Assembly (NCBI GenBank): GCA_009380005.1
Contig: WHSQ01000002.1
Coordinates: 89,619 to 127,810 of the forward strand
Length of the DNA stretch: 38,192 nt
From: Actinomycetota bacterium
GTDB lineage: Bacteria; Actinomycetota; CADDZG01; WHSQ01
Direction: 5' to 3'
The position numbers and the translations under genes are program-made. The notes beneath the pieces were generated by a model. It was not told the DNA's origin, ran no database searches, and was given only the letters and a program-made list of their open reading frames with translations. This document shows positions 25,008-33,147 of the stretch, one piece after another; position 1 is the stretch's first letter; each line of letters opens with the position of its first letter.

Positions 25008-26210
25008 ATGCCCGAACTCAGACCCTTCCGCGGCGTCCGCTACTCCTCGAGCGAGCAGCTCAAGGCCGTGATCTGCCCTCCCTACGACATCATCGGTCCC
25101 GAGGAGCAGGAACGGCTCTACGCCAGGCACCCTCACAACGCGGTGCGCCTCGAACTCGCCCGGGGGGATGCGAAGTATAGGGACGCGGCCCGGACCTACG
25201 AACGATGGTTGGAAGAGGGCGTCCTCGTCCCGGACGAGAATCCCACGCTCTACGTCTACCGTCAGGACTTCACCGATCCCGAGGGCCGGCCCCGGCGCGT
25301 GGCGGGGATCGTCGGAGACCTGGAGCTCGAGGAGTTCGGAGGAGACGGCGGCGTGCTGCCTCACGAGCGAACCATGGCGGGTCCGAAGGCCGATCGGCTC
25401 GAGCTCATGCGAGCCCTCCCCGTGAACGTGTCTCCGATCTTCGCCATATATAGAGGTGGCGGAGGTCTCGCCCCCTACTTCACGTCCCTCGAGAACAGGC
25501 CGGCGGCGGCGCGCGCCGCCGACGATCAAGGCGTTCTGCACCGGATGTGGACGGTCACGGCCCCCGCGGAGATCGAGATGCTCCGAGATGCATTGCGGCC
25601 CGGCCCCCTCGTCATAGCCGACGGCCACCATCGCTATGAGACGGCCCTCGCCTACCACCGGGAACGGGACGGCGTGTCCGGGCCTCACGACGGGATCATG
25701 TGCTACTGCGTCGATGCCGACGCCGAGGAGCTGCTGGTCCTCCCCTACGACAGGGCGTTCCGGCCGAAAGAGCCCGGCGACGACATCAGGGAACGGGCTC
25801 GCTCGATGTTCGGCGCCACCGCCGCAGGGCCGGGTGCGCTGGACGCGTCGGATGCCGATCACCCGCTGCTGGTGGTCTTCCCCGACGAGGACCTGCTGAT
25901 CGAGTTATCGGACGCCGACGTGGTGGGAGCGGTGGGCGCCCGGGCCCGGGCGTGGCGCGATCTCGACGTCGTAGCCCTTCACGAGGTCGTCATCCCGAAG
26001 GTCGCCCCCGGCGCCGAAGAGTTCCGGTTCTCCCGGTCCGAGGAAGACATCAGAGCGCTGGCCGCGGAGGGCTGGATCGGGGTGCTGCTGCGGGCGGTGC
26101 GTCCCGCGCAGATAGTCGACGTCGCGTCCTCCGGGGAGCGGATGCCGCAAAAGGCCAGCTATTTCTGGCCCAAGGCCGTCACCGGCCTGGTCCTCAGGTC
26201 GTTGAGGTAG
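25008..26210 (+). CDS. DUF1015 family protein
   Basis: A 400-residue protein of the DUF1015 family. The diagnostic segments are present: the N terminus LRPFRGVRYSSS with ICPPYDII, the central IADGHHRYETAL (about 203-214), and the C terminus PQKASYFWPKAVTGLVLR. Family members are cytoplasmic and widely distributed. Their activity is not settled to my knowledge, so no reaction is assigned; the clustered His and Asp in the DGHHR motif suggest a catalytic site. The start codon has a leaderless-type -10 box. The 3' end overlaps the convergent small membrane-protein gene by 17 bp. Confidence 0.92.
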   Translation: MPELRPFRGVRYSSSEQLKAVICPPYDIIGPEEQERLYARHPHNAVRLELARGDAKYRDAARTYERWLEEGVLVPDENPTLYVYRQDFTDPEGRPRRVAGIVGDLELEEFGGDGGVLPHERTMAGPKADRLELMRALPVNVSPIFAIYRGGGGLAPYFTSLENRPAAARAADDQGVLHRMWTVTAPAEIEMLRDALRPGPLVIADGHHRYETALAYHRERDGVSGPHDGIMCYCVDADAEELLVLPYDRAFRPKEPGDDIRERARSMFGATAAGPGALDASDADHPLLVVFPDEDLLIELSDADVVGAVGARARAWRDLDVVALHEVVIPKVAPGAEEFRFSRSEEDIRALAAEGWIGVLLRAVRPAQIVDVASSGERMPQKASYFWPKAVTGLVLRSLR

Positions 26211-26730
26211 CTTCGGCGCCAGCCTTCGCGGCACGGGGCGGATCGCAGACCCGGCACGGCTCGAGCCCCTCGGCCTCGGCCTGCTCGACCGTGACCGTCA
26301 TGAGGCTCTCCTTGCCGTCGAGGACCTTGCAACCCCGGCGGTGATACACGGTTGCTCCGGCGACCACCTGCTCGCCCGTCTCGTGACCGGCCCCGTTGGA
26401 GGATGTCGTGACCTGCAGGCGGGAGAGGTTGCGGCCGAGGAGGCGGGTCATCTCCTCATAGAGCTCGGTCATGACCTGGCGCTCGGCTCGGATCGTGGAC
26501 AAGAAGAGCAAGGTGGCTCCGGTGATGATCAGACCGAGCCCCATGAACCCCCCGGACAGCAGATAGGGGGTCTGGGCCGGAGCCCAGTTCTGGCCGGCTG
26601 CGCCGTCCCACGCCTTGGCGATCACGACGAAGCCGAGGACGACGAACGCGAAACCCAGCGTGCGTCCGAGCTTCACCCGTCCATCCGCGTCCGCCCACAT
26701 CGACGCCCAGAACGCTTTGATCTTCCGCAT
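26194..26730 (-). CDS. Small membrane protein with a C-terminal cysteine (Ada-like) motif
   Basis: A 178-residue protein not matched to a named family. Two membrane helices lie at about 24-40 and 58-79, then a short helical region. The C-terminal domain contains TVYHRRGCKVLDG, a Val/Thr strand and a Gly-Leu-x-Pro-Cys-x-x-Cys turn (GLEPCRVC). The spacing H130, C134, C159, C162 resembles the small zinc-binding module of Ada-type proteins (HRxxC ... GxxPCxxC). The ATG at 26728-26730 is preceded by GGAGGAGAT; an open frame extends upstream but without support. It is divergent from the transporter cluster. Zinc binding or a redox sensor role is an inference. Confidence 0.7.
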   Translation of the reverse strand: MRKIKAFWASMWADADGRVKLGRTLGFAFVVLGFVVIAKAWDGAAGQNWAPAQTPYLLSGGFMGLGLIITGATLLFLSTIRAERQVMTELYEEMTRLLGRNLSRLQVTTSSNGAGHETGEQVVAGATVYHRRGCKVLDGKESLMTVTVEQAEAEGLEPCRVCDPPRAAKAGAEATSTT

Positions 26731-26894
26731 ACGTGATCTCCTCCGTCGAGGGCGGAAAGAGCCACCCTCGCCCATCTTGGGAAGGTTCGCAGTTCGTGGG
26801 CCTTTTCCTTCCCCGGAGCAGGAAATAGGCGCCTCCGGCCGAATCATTCACTCGGGCACCCAAATATGCAGGTCGACCGGGAGGCGTGGCGCGT
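26731..26894. promoter_or_regulatory. Divergent promoter region of the transporter cluster
   Basis: This 164-bp gap separates the membrane-protein gene (minus) from the transporter companion gene (plus). It holds an inverted repeat CCGGAG/CTCCGG around 26815-26840 and the interrupted palindrome CCGA-N9-TCGG (about 26838-26854). These could be regulator sites for the amino-acid transporter cluster. No clear -10/-35 pair was recognised. Confidence 0.35.
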
Positions 26895-28280
26895 ATGCCC
26901 AATCGAAGGCTTACCAAGGGGGCTCTGGCGTGTTTGTCGGGCGCCCTGCTGATGCTGCCGTTCATGAGCTCTCCCGCCTCGGCGGCCCGCGCCGACGTGC
27001 CCCTGAACACCTACGCCTGGTGGTGGACCGACGCCGAGTCGGAGGAGACGGACGTCCTCGGGAACAAGGTCCTCGTCGAGGGGACGAACCCCTACTGCCC
27101 CGCGACCGGAGGGTCCGCCGGCGCCGGCGGTTCGGCCGCCTCCCAGGAAGCCTGTCAAGAGGGCCGGCTTCCGATCTGGGTTCGGAACGGCGACTTCGAG
27201 AACCCGACGATGAGCTTCGCCCTCGACATCGATACCTCTCTCCTGGCGGGGGCCTCGATCGAGAGCTTCACCGTGAAGCTCCTCGAAGCCGACTGCGATC
27301 CGGCCGACGGCCGCAAGGACACGCCCCAGTGCGAGCAGCTCACCACCACGATCCCCCAGGACAACCCCGCCAGCCAGAGCCAGGACGAATTCGAGTCCTC
27401 CTTCCGGGTCCAGGTCTGCACCGTCACGGAGATCTTCGGCGAGGGTGAGGCCCGTCCCGTGGACGAGCGTCCCCGCTTCCGGTGCGACCTCGAGGTCTTC
27501 GGCGATCGCCGGTTGCTGAGGTCGCCCGTCAACCCCGCCACCGGCGCTCCGACCCACCTGGACGACCACGTCTGGGTGTTCGATCTCACGGAGGTCGCGA
27601 AGACCTGGGTCGAGGAGTTCACCATCCCGACGGCCGTGCTCTTCCGCGCCGAGCCTCCGCGTAACCCGAGGACCTCGGATCAGTACCGGGTGGTCTTCGC
27701 GGGCACCAAGGACAAGGCCGCCAAGAGCGCCGAGAACGTCCAACAGCAACCCGGCGTCGAGATCGAAGCGATCTACAGCGGTGGCGGCGGGTTCGGGGAC
27801 ATCCCGGGCGGGGGCGACACCGTGGCCGGCACCAGTTTCGGCGCCGGCACCGGGAGCGCGAGCGACTTCGGGACGGGGACGACGGACACGGGCACGAGCG
27901 ACTTCGGGACGGGGACGACGGACACGGGCGCCACGCCGGACCCCGTCGAGACCCCCGAGCCGTCGGGCCCGGCGGCCGACCTGCAACCCCAGGCGGGCGG
28001 CGGGTCGGAGCCGATGCCCGGCTACGTGTGGCTCGGGATCCTGGCCGGCCTCGCAGGGTTCGCGCTGGTCCGCACGGTGGTCATCCCGGCCACGACCGGC
28101 ATCCGACCCGACGGGGTACTGGCGCAGATCCAGGCCATCAACGCTCAACGGCGCGGGACGACGCTGGCCGAGATGGCCGGAACCGGGCCGACCTTCTTCG
28201 GTCGCGTGGCCACCGGCGTCGCCACGGTGGGCAGGGGGATCGCCGGCGTGACCGGAAGGATCAGCTTCTTCAAGAGGTAG
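26895..28280 (+). CDS. Secreted, membrane-anchored companion protein of the ABC transporter
   Basis: A 461-residue exported protein. A signal peptide (1-30, cut after SPASA) precedes an ectodomain to about 300, with beta-rich segments and cysteines. One part, WVFDLTEVAKTWVEEFTIP followed by a strand-rich region, resembles DNRLRE-type carbohydrate-binding-like modules. Residues 300-375 are a Gly/Thr/Asp/Pro linker with a duplicated SDFGTGTTDTGT unit. One membrane helix (about 377-397) and a 64-residue basic cytoplasmic tail follow. The ATG at 26895 is chosen because GGGAGG (26879-26884) lies 10 nt upstream; a GTG at 26886 would be only 1 nt from it. It precedes the substrate-binding gene by 36 bp, so it is probably co-expressed and may be a cell-surface receptor or scaffold for uptake. 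The function is inferred from context only. Confidence 0.75.
   Translation: MPNRRLTKGALACLSGALLMLPFMSSPASAARADVPLNTYAWWWTDAESEETDVLGNKVLVEGTNPYCPATGGSAGAGGSAASQEACQEGRLPIWVRNGDFENPTMSFALDIDTSLLAGASIESFTVKLLEADCDPADGRKDTPQCEQLTTTIPQDNPASQSQDEFESSFRVQVCTVTEIFGEGEARPVDERPRFRCDLEVFGDRRLLRSPVNPATGAPTHLDDHVWVFDLTEVAKTWVEEFTIPTAVLFRAEPPRNPRTSDQYRVVFAGTKDKAAKSAENVQQQPGVEIEAIYSGGGGFGDIPGGGDTVAGTSFGAGTGSASDFGTGTTDTGTSDFGTGTTDTGATPDPVETPEPSGPAADLQPQAGGGSEPMPGYVWLGILAGLAGFALVRTVVIPATTGIRPDGVLAQIQAINAQRRGTTLAEMAGTGPTFFGRVATGVATVGRGIAGVTGRISFFKR
27861..27932 (+). repeat. Two tandem 36-bp repeats in the companion gene linker
   Basis: Copies at 27861-27896 and 27897-27932 are almost identical (differences only in the last bases). 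They encode the duplicated SDFGTGTTDTG unit of the linker. Recent duplication is likely, and copy number may vary between strains. Confidence 0.85.
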
Positions 28281-28284
28281 CAGG

Positions 28285-28300
28285 TCGAGCGCAAGCTCGA
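28285..28300 (+). other. Intergenic hairpin with GCAA (GNRA) loop
   Basis: TCGAGC pairs with GCTCGA (6 bp) around the stable tetraloop GCAA, between the companion gene stop and the ribosome site of the substrate-binding gene. Such structures often stabilise the upstream mRNA and give unequal expression in transporter operons. There is no T-tract, so it is unlikely to be a full terminator. Confidence 0.5.
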
Positions 28301-28316
28301 GAAGGGGGAACGGGTC

Positions 28317-29780
28317 GTGGATCGCAAACGCTTGATCGGCATAGTCGTCGTCGGCTGCATGCTGCTGATCACGGCCGCCTGCGGTCAGAAGCCCGGGGTG
28401 ATCAAAGAGGCCACACCGGCCGGGGCCGCCGGCGGCCTGGGCGGGGGCGAGATCCCCCCGGGGGCCGAGATCGACCCCGAGACCGGTGAGCTCCTGGATG
28501 CCGAGGGGAACCCCGTCGCCACCTCCACCGGCTCCGGCACCTCCACGGGCTCGGGCTCCGGCACCTCCACCGGCTCCGGCACCTCCACCGGCTCCGGTAC
28601 CGGAACGTCTCAAGCCGCGCCGGGCGAGCCCTCCGGCGGCAACTCGACCGGCGTCGGCGACGACGTGATCAAGATCGGCATCCACGCGCCGCTGACCGGG
28701 GCCGCGCCGGTGCCCTCCGACTCGGTGGAGAAGGGCAAGGACCTCTACTTCCGCTGGCTCCAGAGCAAAGGCATCAAGATCAACGGCCGCGAGGTCAAGG
28801 TCGTGCTGAAGAACGACAACTACAACCCGTCGCAGGCCGTGTCGGTGTGTAAGGAGATGGTCGAGAAGGACAAGGTCTTCCTGCTCTCGGGAGCGGCCGG
28901 CACGGACCAGATCCAGGCCTGCGCTCGCTACGCGGCATCCGTAGGAGTCCCGTACGTATCGGCCGGCGTCACGGAACGCGGGGTAACCGGACTGCCCAAC
29001 TACTTCACGACCTCCGCGACCTACGCGGATCAGGGTCCCCTACTGGCCGACTACATGGCGAGCCGGCTCGGCGCCAAGGGCGAGAAGAACGGGCTGGTCT
29101 TCTTCGACACCCCGAACTTCCAAGATGCGGCGGCCGCGTTCAAGAGCGGCCTGCGGAAGCAGGGAGTGAAGCTGCACTACGAGAAGTACGTGAGCAAAGC
29201 CGCCGACGACGACGAGGCCAAGAACGTGATCGGCGAGCTGAAGGCCAAGGGGATCAAGAACGTCTACGTCCTGACGTCGCCCTTCTGGTTCATCGACCTG
29301 AACAAGGAATGCACGCTGCAGTCGTACTGCCCGCAGTGGGTCGGCGTGGGTATCTCGATGACGTTCGACAGCGTCGCCTCCGCCTCGTGCCCGGGCATCG
29401 ACGGAGCTGCTTTCTTCTCCCCGTTCCCGGCGTGGTCCGAGTCCAAGCGTTACGACGCCGACTTCGACGCGGCCGTGCGCCGCTTCCATCCGGAGGAGGG
29501 CGGGGGGGACGATTTCATGTGGTTGTCGTGGATCGGGACCAAGGTGATCGGCGAGGCACTCAAGTACCCCGGGAGGAACCTGACGCGTGAACGCTTCGTG
29601 TACTTCCTGGAACGCAAGCGTGGATTGAACGTCGGAGTGGGCCCACGGTTGAGCTACTCCCCCGACAACCACTTCGGAGCACGGACGGTCTACGTGAACG
29701 ACGCCCGCTGTCGTGGCGGGAAGCAACCGGCGGACAACCGCTGGCACACCCTGGTGTCCCCGCCCACGGCCGACTTCTGA
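28317..29780 (+). CDS. Branched-chain amino acid-type substrate-binding lipoprotein
   Basis: A 487-residue extracytoplasmic lipoprotein of the LivJ/HAAT type. The signal peptide ends in the lipobox ITAAC with Cys 22. Residues 45-110 form a Ser/Thr/Gly linker containing repeated STGSGT units, which raises the binding domain off the membrane. The periplasmic-binding fold type I then follows: IKIGIHAPLTGAAP, then KVFLLSGAAGTDQIQA, then GLVFFDTPNFQDAAAAF. It would bind a branched-chain amino acid, amide or a related small ligand and deliver it to the LivHM permease. The start is GTG at 28317 with a GGGGGA site 7-8 nt upstream. The specific ligand is not decidable. Confidence 0.92.
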   Translation: MDRKRLIGIVVVGCMLLITAACGQKPGVIKEATPAGAAGGLGGGEIPPGAEIDPETGELLDAEGNPVATSTGSGTSTGSGSGTSTGSGTSTGSGTGTSQAAPGEPSGGNSTGVGDDVIKIGIHAPLTGAAPVPSDSVEKGKDLYFRWLQSKGIKINGREVKVVLKNDNYNPSQAVSVCKEMVEKDKVFLLSGAAGTDQIQACARYAASVGVPYVSAGVTERGVTGLPNYFTTSATYADQGPLLADYMASRLGAKGEKNGLVFFDTPNFQDAAAAFKSGLRKQGVKLHYEKYVSKAADDDEAKNVIGELKAKGIKNVYVLTSPFWFIDLNKECTLQSYCPQWVGVGISMTFDSVASASCPGIDGAAFFSPFPAWSESKRYDADFDAAVRRFHPEEGGGDDFMWLSWIGTKVIGEALKYPGRNLTRERFVYFLERKRGLNVGVGPRLSYSPDNHFGARTVYVNDARCRGGKQPADNRWHTLVSPPTADF

Positions 29781-29821
29781 TCAGCGGGGAGCAAGACAAG
29801 CGAAGGAGTAGCTACCGAACG

Positions 29822-30829
29822 ATGCGCACCGGTGTCGTGGTCGGCGTCATAGCCGGCATCGTCGGACTGATCCTCATCCTGGGATGGGGGGACGTCGAGG
29901 GACCGAACGGTTCGATCGTCATCGGGCTGTTCCAGGGCGCCGCGTACGGCCTCCTCGCGGTCGGTCTCGTCCTCGTGTACAAGGGCACCCGCGTCTTCAA
30001 TTTCGCCGCCGGGGAGTTCGGAACGCTCGCGGCGTTCATCGCCTTCCTGTTCATCCACCAGTGGAAGGTCGTTCCCTACGGGCTTGGGATCCTCTTCGCG
30101 CTGATAGCGATCACGCTATTGGGTCTGTTCATGGAACGCGTGATCGTTCGCCCCCTGATGCATGCGCCGCGCGTAACCCTGCTCGTGGCGACGATCGCTT
30201 TCGGCCTCCTGCTGGTCGGCGTCGAGTTATTCGCTTTCCGTCCCGAGCCGAAGAACCTGCACCCGTTGATCCAGGGCATCGACCAGGCCACCGGCCAGCC
30301 CGTGGGGCCCGAGCTTGCCGGGTACTTCGTCTCTCCCCAGGAGATGGTGATCGTCGGCGTCGTCCTGGCGTTGGCGGCAAGCCTGGGATGGTTCTTCTCG
30401 AAGACGGACCTCGGCCTGGCCATCCTGGCGACTTCGCAGGACGCGTTCGCGACCCGCGTGGTCGGGATCGGCGTGGCCCGGACGTCCCAGCTGATCTGGG
30501 GCATGGCCGCCTTCCTGGGAGCGCTGGCGGGCCTCCTGTACGTGCCCGCGGGGGGCGCGCTCGCGCCGGGTGTGATCACCACGCAGACGCTCATCCCCGC
30601 GTTCACCGCAGCGGTCATAGGGGGGATGACGAGCCTGCCCGGCGCTTTCGTGGGAGGGATCGTCGTCGGGCTTCTCCAGCAGCTCGCCCTGTGGGCGTCC
30701 GGCCACTATTACCTGGGCGATCAACCGTGGCAGCAATTAATCCCGGGTTCGGCCGACGTCGCCGTTTTCGCTGCGCTGCTCGTCGTTCTGCTGGCGCGGC
30801 CACAGGGTCTGCTGGGAACGGAGGCTTAG
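29822..30829 (+). CDS. livH: LivH-type ABC transporter permease
   Basis: A 335-residue inner-membrane permease of the HAAT (branched-chain amino acid) family with 8-9 helices. Conserved elements are GAAYGLLAVGLVLVYKGTRVFNFAAGEFG (about 39-67) and the ABC-facing EAA-like loop near 210-225 (ATSQDAFATRVVGIGVAR). The C-terminal part contains LPGAFVGGIVVGLLQQLAL. It forms the membrane channel with LivM. A GAAGGAG ribosome site precedes the ATG; it follows the binding-protein gene after 41 bp. Confidence 0.93.
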   Translation: MRTGVVVGVIAGIVGLILILGWGDVEGPNGSIVIGLFQGAAYGLLAVGLVLVYKGTRVFNFAAGEFGTLAAFIAFLFIHQWKVVPYGLGILFALIAITLLGLFMERVIVRPLMHAPRVTLLVATIAFGLLLVGVELFAFRPEPKNLHPLIQGIDQATGQPVGPELAGYFVSPQEMVIVGVVLALAASLGWFFSKTDLGLAILATSQDAFATRVVGIGVARTSQLIWGMAAFLGALAGLLYVPAGGALAPGVITTQTLIPAFTAAVIGGMTSLPGAFVGGIVVGLLQQLALWASGHYYLGDQPWQQLIPGSADVAVFAALLVVLLARPQGLLGTEA

Positions 30830-30832
30830 CGC

Positions 30833-32311
30833 ATGGCTACCGCTACGGAGGTCCTCCGCCCGGTCACGACCCGGGAGGACAAGTGGCGCCCCAGCACCAA
30901 GGGATGGGTCGCGCGTCGCGCCGTTCTGCTCCTGATCCTGGGCGGCATCGTCTTCTTGACCGCCAGCGTCGAAGGTTTCTGGGCCGACCGGATAGCACGG
31001 GCCGCGATCTTCGCGGTCATCGGCCTATCGCTCAACATGGTCTTGGGCTATATCGGACAGGTCTCGCTCGGACATCAGGCGTTCGTGGGTATCGCCGCGT
31101 TCATCGCGGCGTACTACGCGACCGAGAAAGCCGGCTGTGAGTTCGAAGGCTGCAGCATGTCCACCTTCATCACCAGCACCGTCTTCGCCGCCCTCAGCGG
31201 CGCTATCGCCGCGGGCGTCCTGGGTCTCGTGGCCCTCCGGATCCGGGGGCTCTATCTGGCCCTGATCACGCTCGCGTACGGACTCGTGTCCCAGAACTCC
31301 ATCTTCGAGATCTCTTTCCTCACCCGAGGTGGTGCAGGGATGCCGGCGGTACGCCCCGATGGCTGGGTCGGCGATCACGCCTTCGCGTTCCTCACGTTGA
31401 TCTTCCTCGCCGGGGTCATCTTCGTGGACTGGAGCATGATGCGTTCCAAGGTCGGCCGCGCGATCCTCTCGGTGAAGCACTCCGAACCCGTGGCAGCCTC
31501 TTACGGCATCAACGTCACGGGGTACAAGATCATCGCCTTCGTCCTGTCGGGGCTGTTCGCTGGGGTCGCAGGATCTCTCCTGGCGTTCCGCAACCAGAAC
31601 GTCGTCGCCAACGACTTCAGCTTCGTAGAGACGTTGACCTGGGTCCTGATGGTCGTCGTGGGCGGCTTGGGGAACCGGGTCGGCGTCATCATCGGCTCTG
31701 CCTTCTTCGCGATGTTCGGCTTCATCCTCGAGCCCGTCCTTCACTGGCTCGGCGGGCTCTGGGGGCCGCTGCACTTCCTCGAGGAGGCGGGAGCCCAGGC
31801 GTACGTGGTCATCATCGTCGGAGCTGCGCTGGCGATCTTCACGATCATCGAGTACCCGGGCGGCATCGGCCAGCAGGTCTCGCCGATCACCAGGTGGCTG
31901 GGTGGCCAACGCTTCTCCATGCACCCCGATGGGCACGGCAAGCACCAGACCCAGGCGTCCGAGGCGTCGAAGACGGGCGTGATGGGTCGCCTCGGCCTCC
32001 AGCGCTCCGGTTCGACCGACGAGGTCACCGAAGCTTCGGATGAGACGGCCCCGACGTCGGTGATGGAGCGGGCAACCGTGATGGAGCAGGCGACCGCGTC
32101 CCCACCCCCGCCACCTGCGCCCGCGGTCCACCCGGACGACGAGCCCGTGGCGCATGCTTCTGGTTCGGCCGACGACCCGCCGGGCAAGCCAGACCCCGTC
32201 CCTGAGGTGGGCGGAACGGATGAAGGTCCCGCGTCCCGCAAGCGCGGTTTCTTAGGCAAGCTGGGGTTGCAGAAGAACGGGGCCGCGCAGCAGGAGGAGA
32301 AGACACGATGA
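30833..32311 (+). CDS. livM: LivM-type ABC transporter permease with a long C-terminal tail
   Basis: A 492-residue protein. Residues 30-338 are a normal LivM permease (SLNMVLGYIGQVSLGHQAFVG, ALRIRGLYLALITLAYG, GRAILSVKHSEPVAASYGI, VVVGGLGNRVGVIIGSAFF). Residues 339-492 are a cytoplasmic extension not usual in the family: acidic and Pro-rich, with two copies of a Gly-hydrophobic-LG-basic-LGLQ-basic motif (GVMGRLGLQRSG at 382-393; GFLGKLGLQKNG at 472-483). The tail could tether or regulate the ATPases LivG and LivF. The gene starts 3 bp after livH and its TGA overlaps the livG ATG. Confidence 0.92.
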   Translation: MATATEVLRPVTTREDKWRPSTKGWVARRAVLLLILGGIVFLTASVEGFWADRIARAAIFAVIGLSLNMVLGYIGQVSLGHQAFVGIAAFIAAYYATEKAGCEFEGCSMSTFITSTVFAALSGAIAAGVLGLVALRIRGLYLALITLAYGLVSQNSIFEISFLTRGGAGMPAVRPDGWVGDHAFAFLTLIFLAGVIFVDWSMMRSKVGRAILSVKHSEPVAASYGINVTGYKIIAFVLSGLFAGVAGSLLAFRNQNVVANDFSFVETLTWVLMVVVGGLGNRVGVIIGSAFFAMFGFILEPVLHWLGGLWGPLHFLEEAGAQAYVVIIVGAALAIFTIIEYPGGIGQQVSPITRWLGGQRFSMHPDGHGKHQTQASEASKTGVMGRLGLQRSGSTDEVTEASDETAPTSVMERATVMEQATASPPPPPAPAVHPDDEPVAHASGSADDPPGKPDPVPEVGGTDEGPASRKRGFLGKLGLQKNGAAQQEEKTR

Positions 32312-33147
32312 CCTCCGTGTTGAAGGTCGAGGGCACCGGTATCCGTTTCGGGGGCCTCGTCGCACTCGAGGACGTGAGCGTCTCCGTACCCGAGTGGGAG
32401 ATCGTCGGTCTCATCGGACCGAACGGCGCCGGCAAGACCACGCTGTTCAACTGCATCACAGGGCTGTACACGCCCAACACGGGCACCGTGTATCACCGCG
32501 ACCGCGACATCTCGCCTCTGCCGACCCACCGCCGGACGGCTCTGGGGATCGGCCGCACCTTCCAGAACATCGGTCTCGTCCGAGGGCTCACCGTCCTCGA
32601 GAACTGCCTCGTCGCTCAACACCCGCGAATCGGATACGGCGCACTGAGCGGGATCTTCGGTGGACCGCGCTCCTTCGTGGAAGAGAGGAAGCTCCGCGCC
32701 TACGCGATGGAGGTGCTCGATTTCTTCGATCTCACCAGCCTCGCCGATTCATCGCTCGACGGCCTCCCCTACGGGACGCTGAAGCTCATCGAGATCGCGA
32801 CCGTCCTGGCTACGGATCCGGATCTCGTCCTGCTGGACGAGCCGACCTCCGGGATGGGACCGGACGAGGCACACCGGCTCGGCGAGCAACTGCTGGAGCT
32901 ACGCAAGACGTTGAACCTGACCATGCTGATGATCGAGCACCACGTTCCCGTCGTCGTGGACGTTTGCGACTACGTCTACTGCCTGAACTTCGGACGGGTG
33001 CTCACCGAGGGCAAGCCCACTGACGTACGCAACCACCCCGAGGTGGTCGCGGCCTACCTGGGCGATGAGGCCGTCGAAGGCGAGGACCTGTCGGACGAGG
33101 AGCACATCGCCGAGCACGAGGAGGCCGAGGCCGATGTCGTTCCTTGA
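32308..33147 (+). CDS. livG: LivG-type ABC transporter ATP-binding protein
   Basis: A 279-residue ATPase of the HAAT transporter. Walker A GPNGAGKTT is at 37-45, the Q-loop Gln in GRTFQNI at about 83-89, Walker B LVLLDEPTSG at 173-182 and the H-loop His in MIEHHVP. The ABC signature reads LPYGTLK (153-159) instead of the usual LPYGQQR of LivG, so it is degenerate at the fifth position. The C terminus is an acidic tail (EGEDLSDEEHIAEHEEAEAD). The ATG overlaps the livM stop (ATGA), and the 3' end overlaps livF by 14 nt. Confidence 0.94.
   Translation: MTSVLKVEGTGIRFGGLVALEDVSVSVPEWEIVGLIGPNGAGKTTLFNCITGLYTPNTGTVYHRDRDISPLPTHRRTALGIGRTFQNIGLVRGLTVLENCLVAQHPRIGYGALSGIFGGPRSFVEERKLRAYAMEVLDFFDLTSLADSSLDGLPYGTLKLIEIATVLATDPDLVLLDEPTSGMGPDEAHRLGEQLLELRKTLNLTMLMIEHHVPVVVDVCDYVYCLNFGRVLTEGKPTDVRNHPEVVAAYLGDEAVEGEDLSDEEHIAEHEEAEADVVP

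Noticed and set aside
28525-28610. Short repeats resembling a CRISPR or satellite array
   Set aside because: They are in frame and encode a Ser/Thr/Gly linker; no spacer structure or cas genes.
26844-28685. Long minus-strand frame opposite the companion gene
   Set aside because: Antisense to a gene with signal peptide, membrane helix and operon context; the translation is Gly/Arg low complexity.
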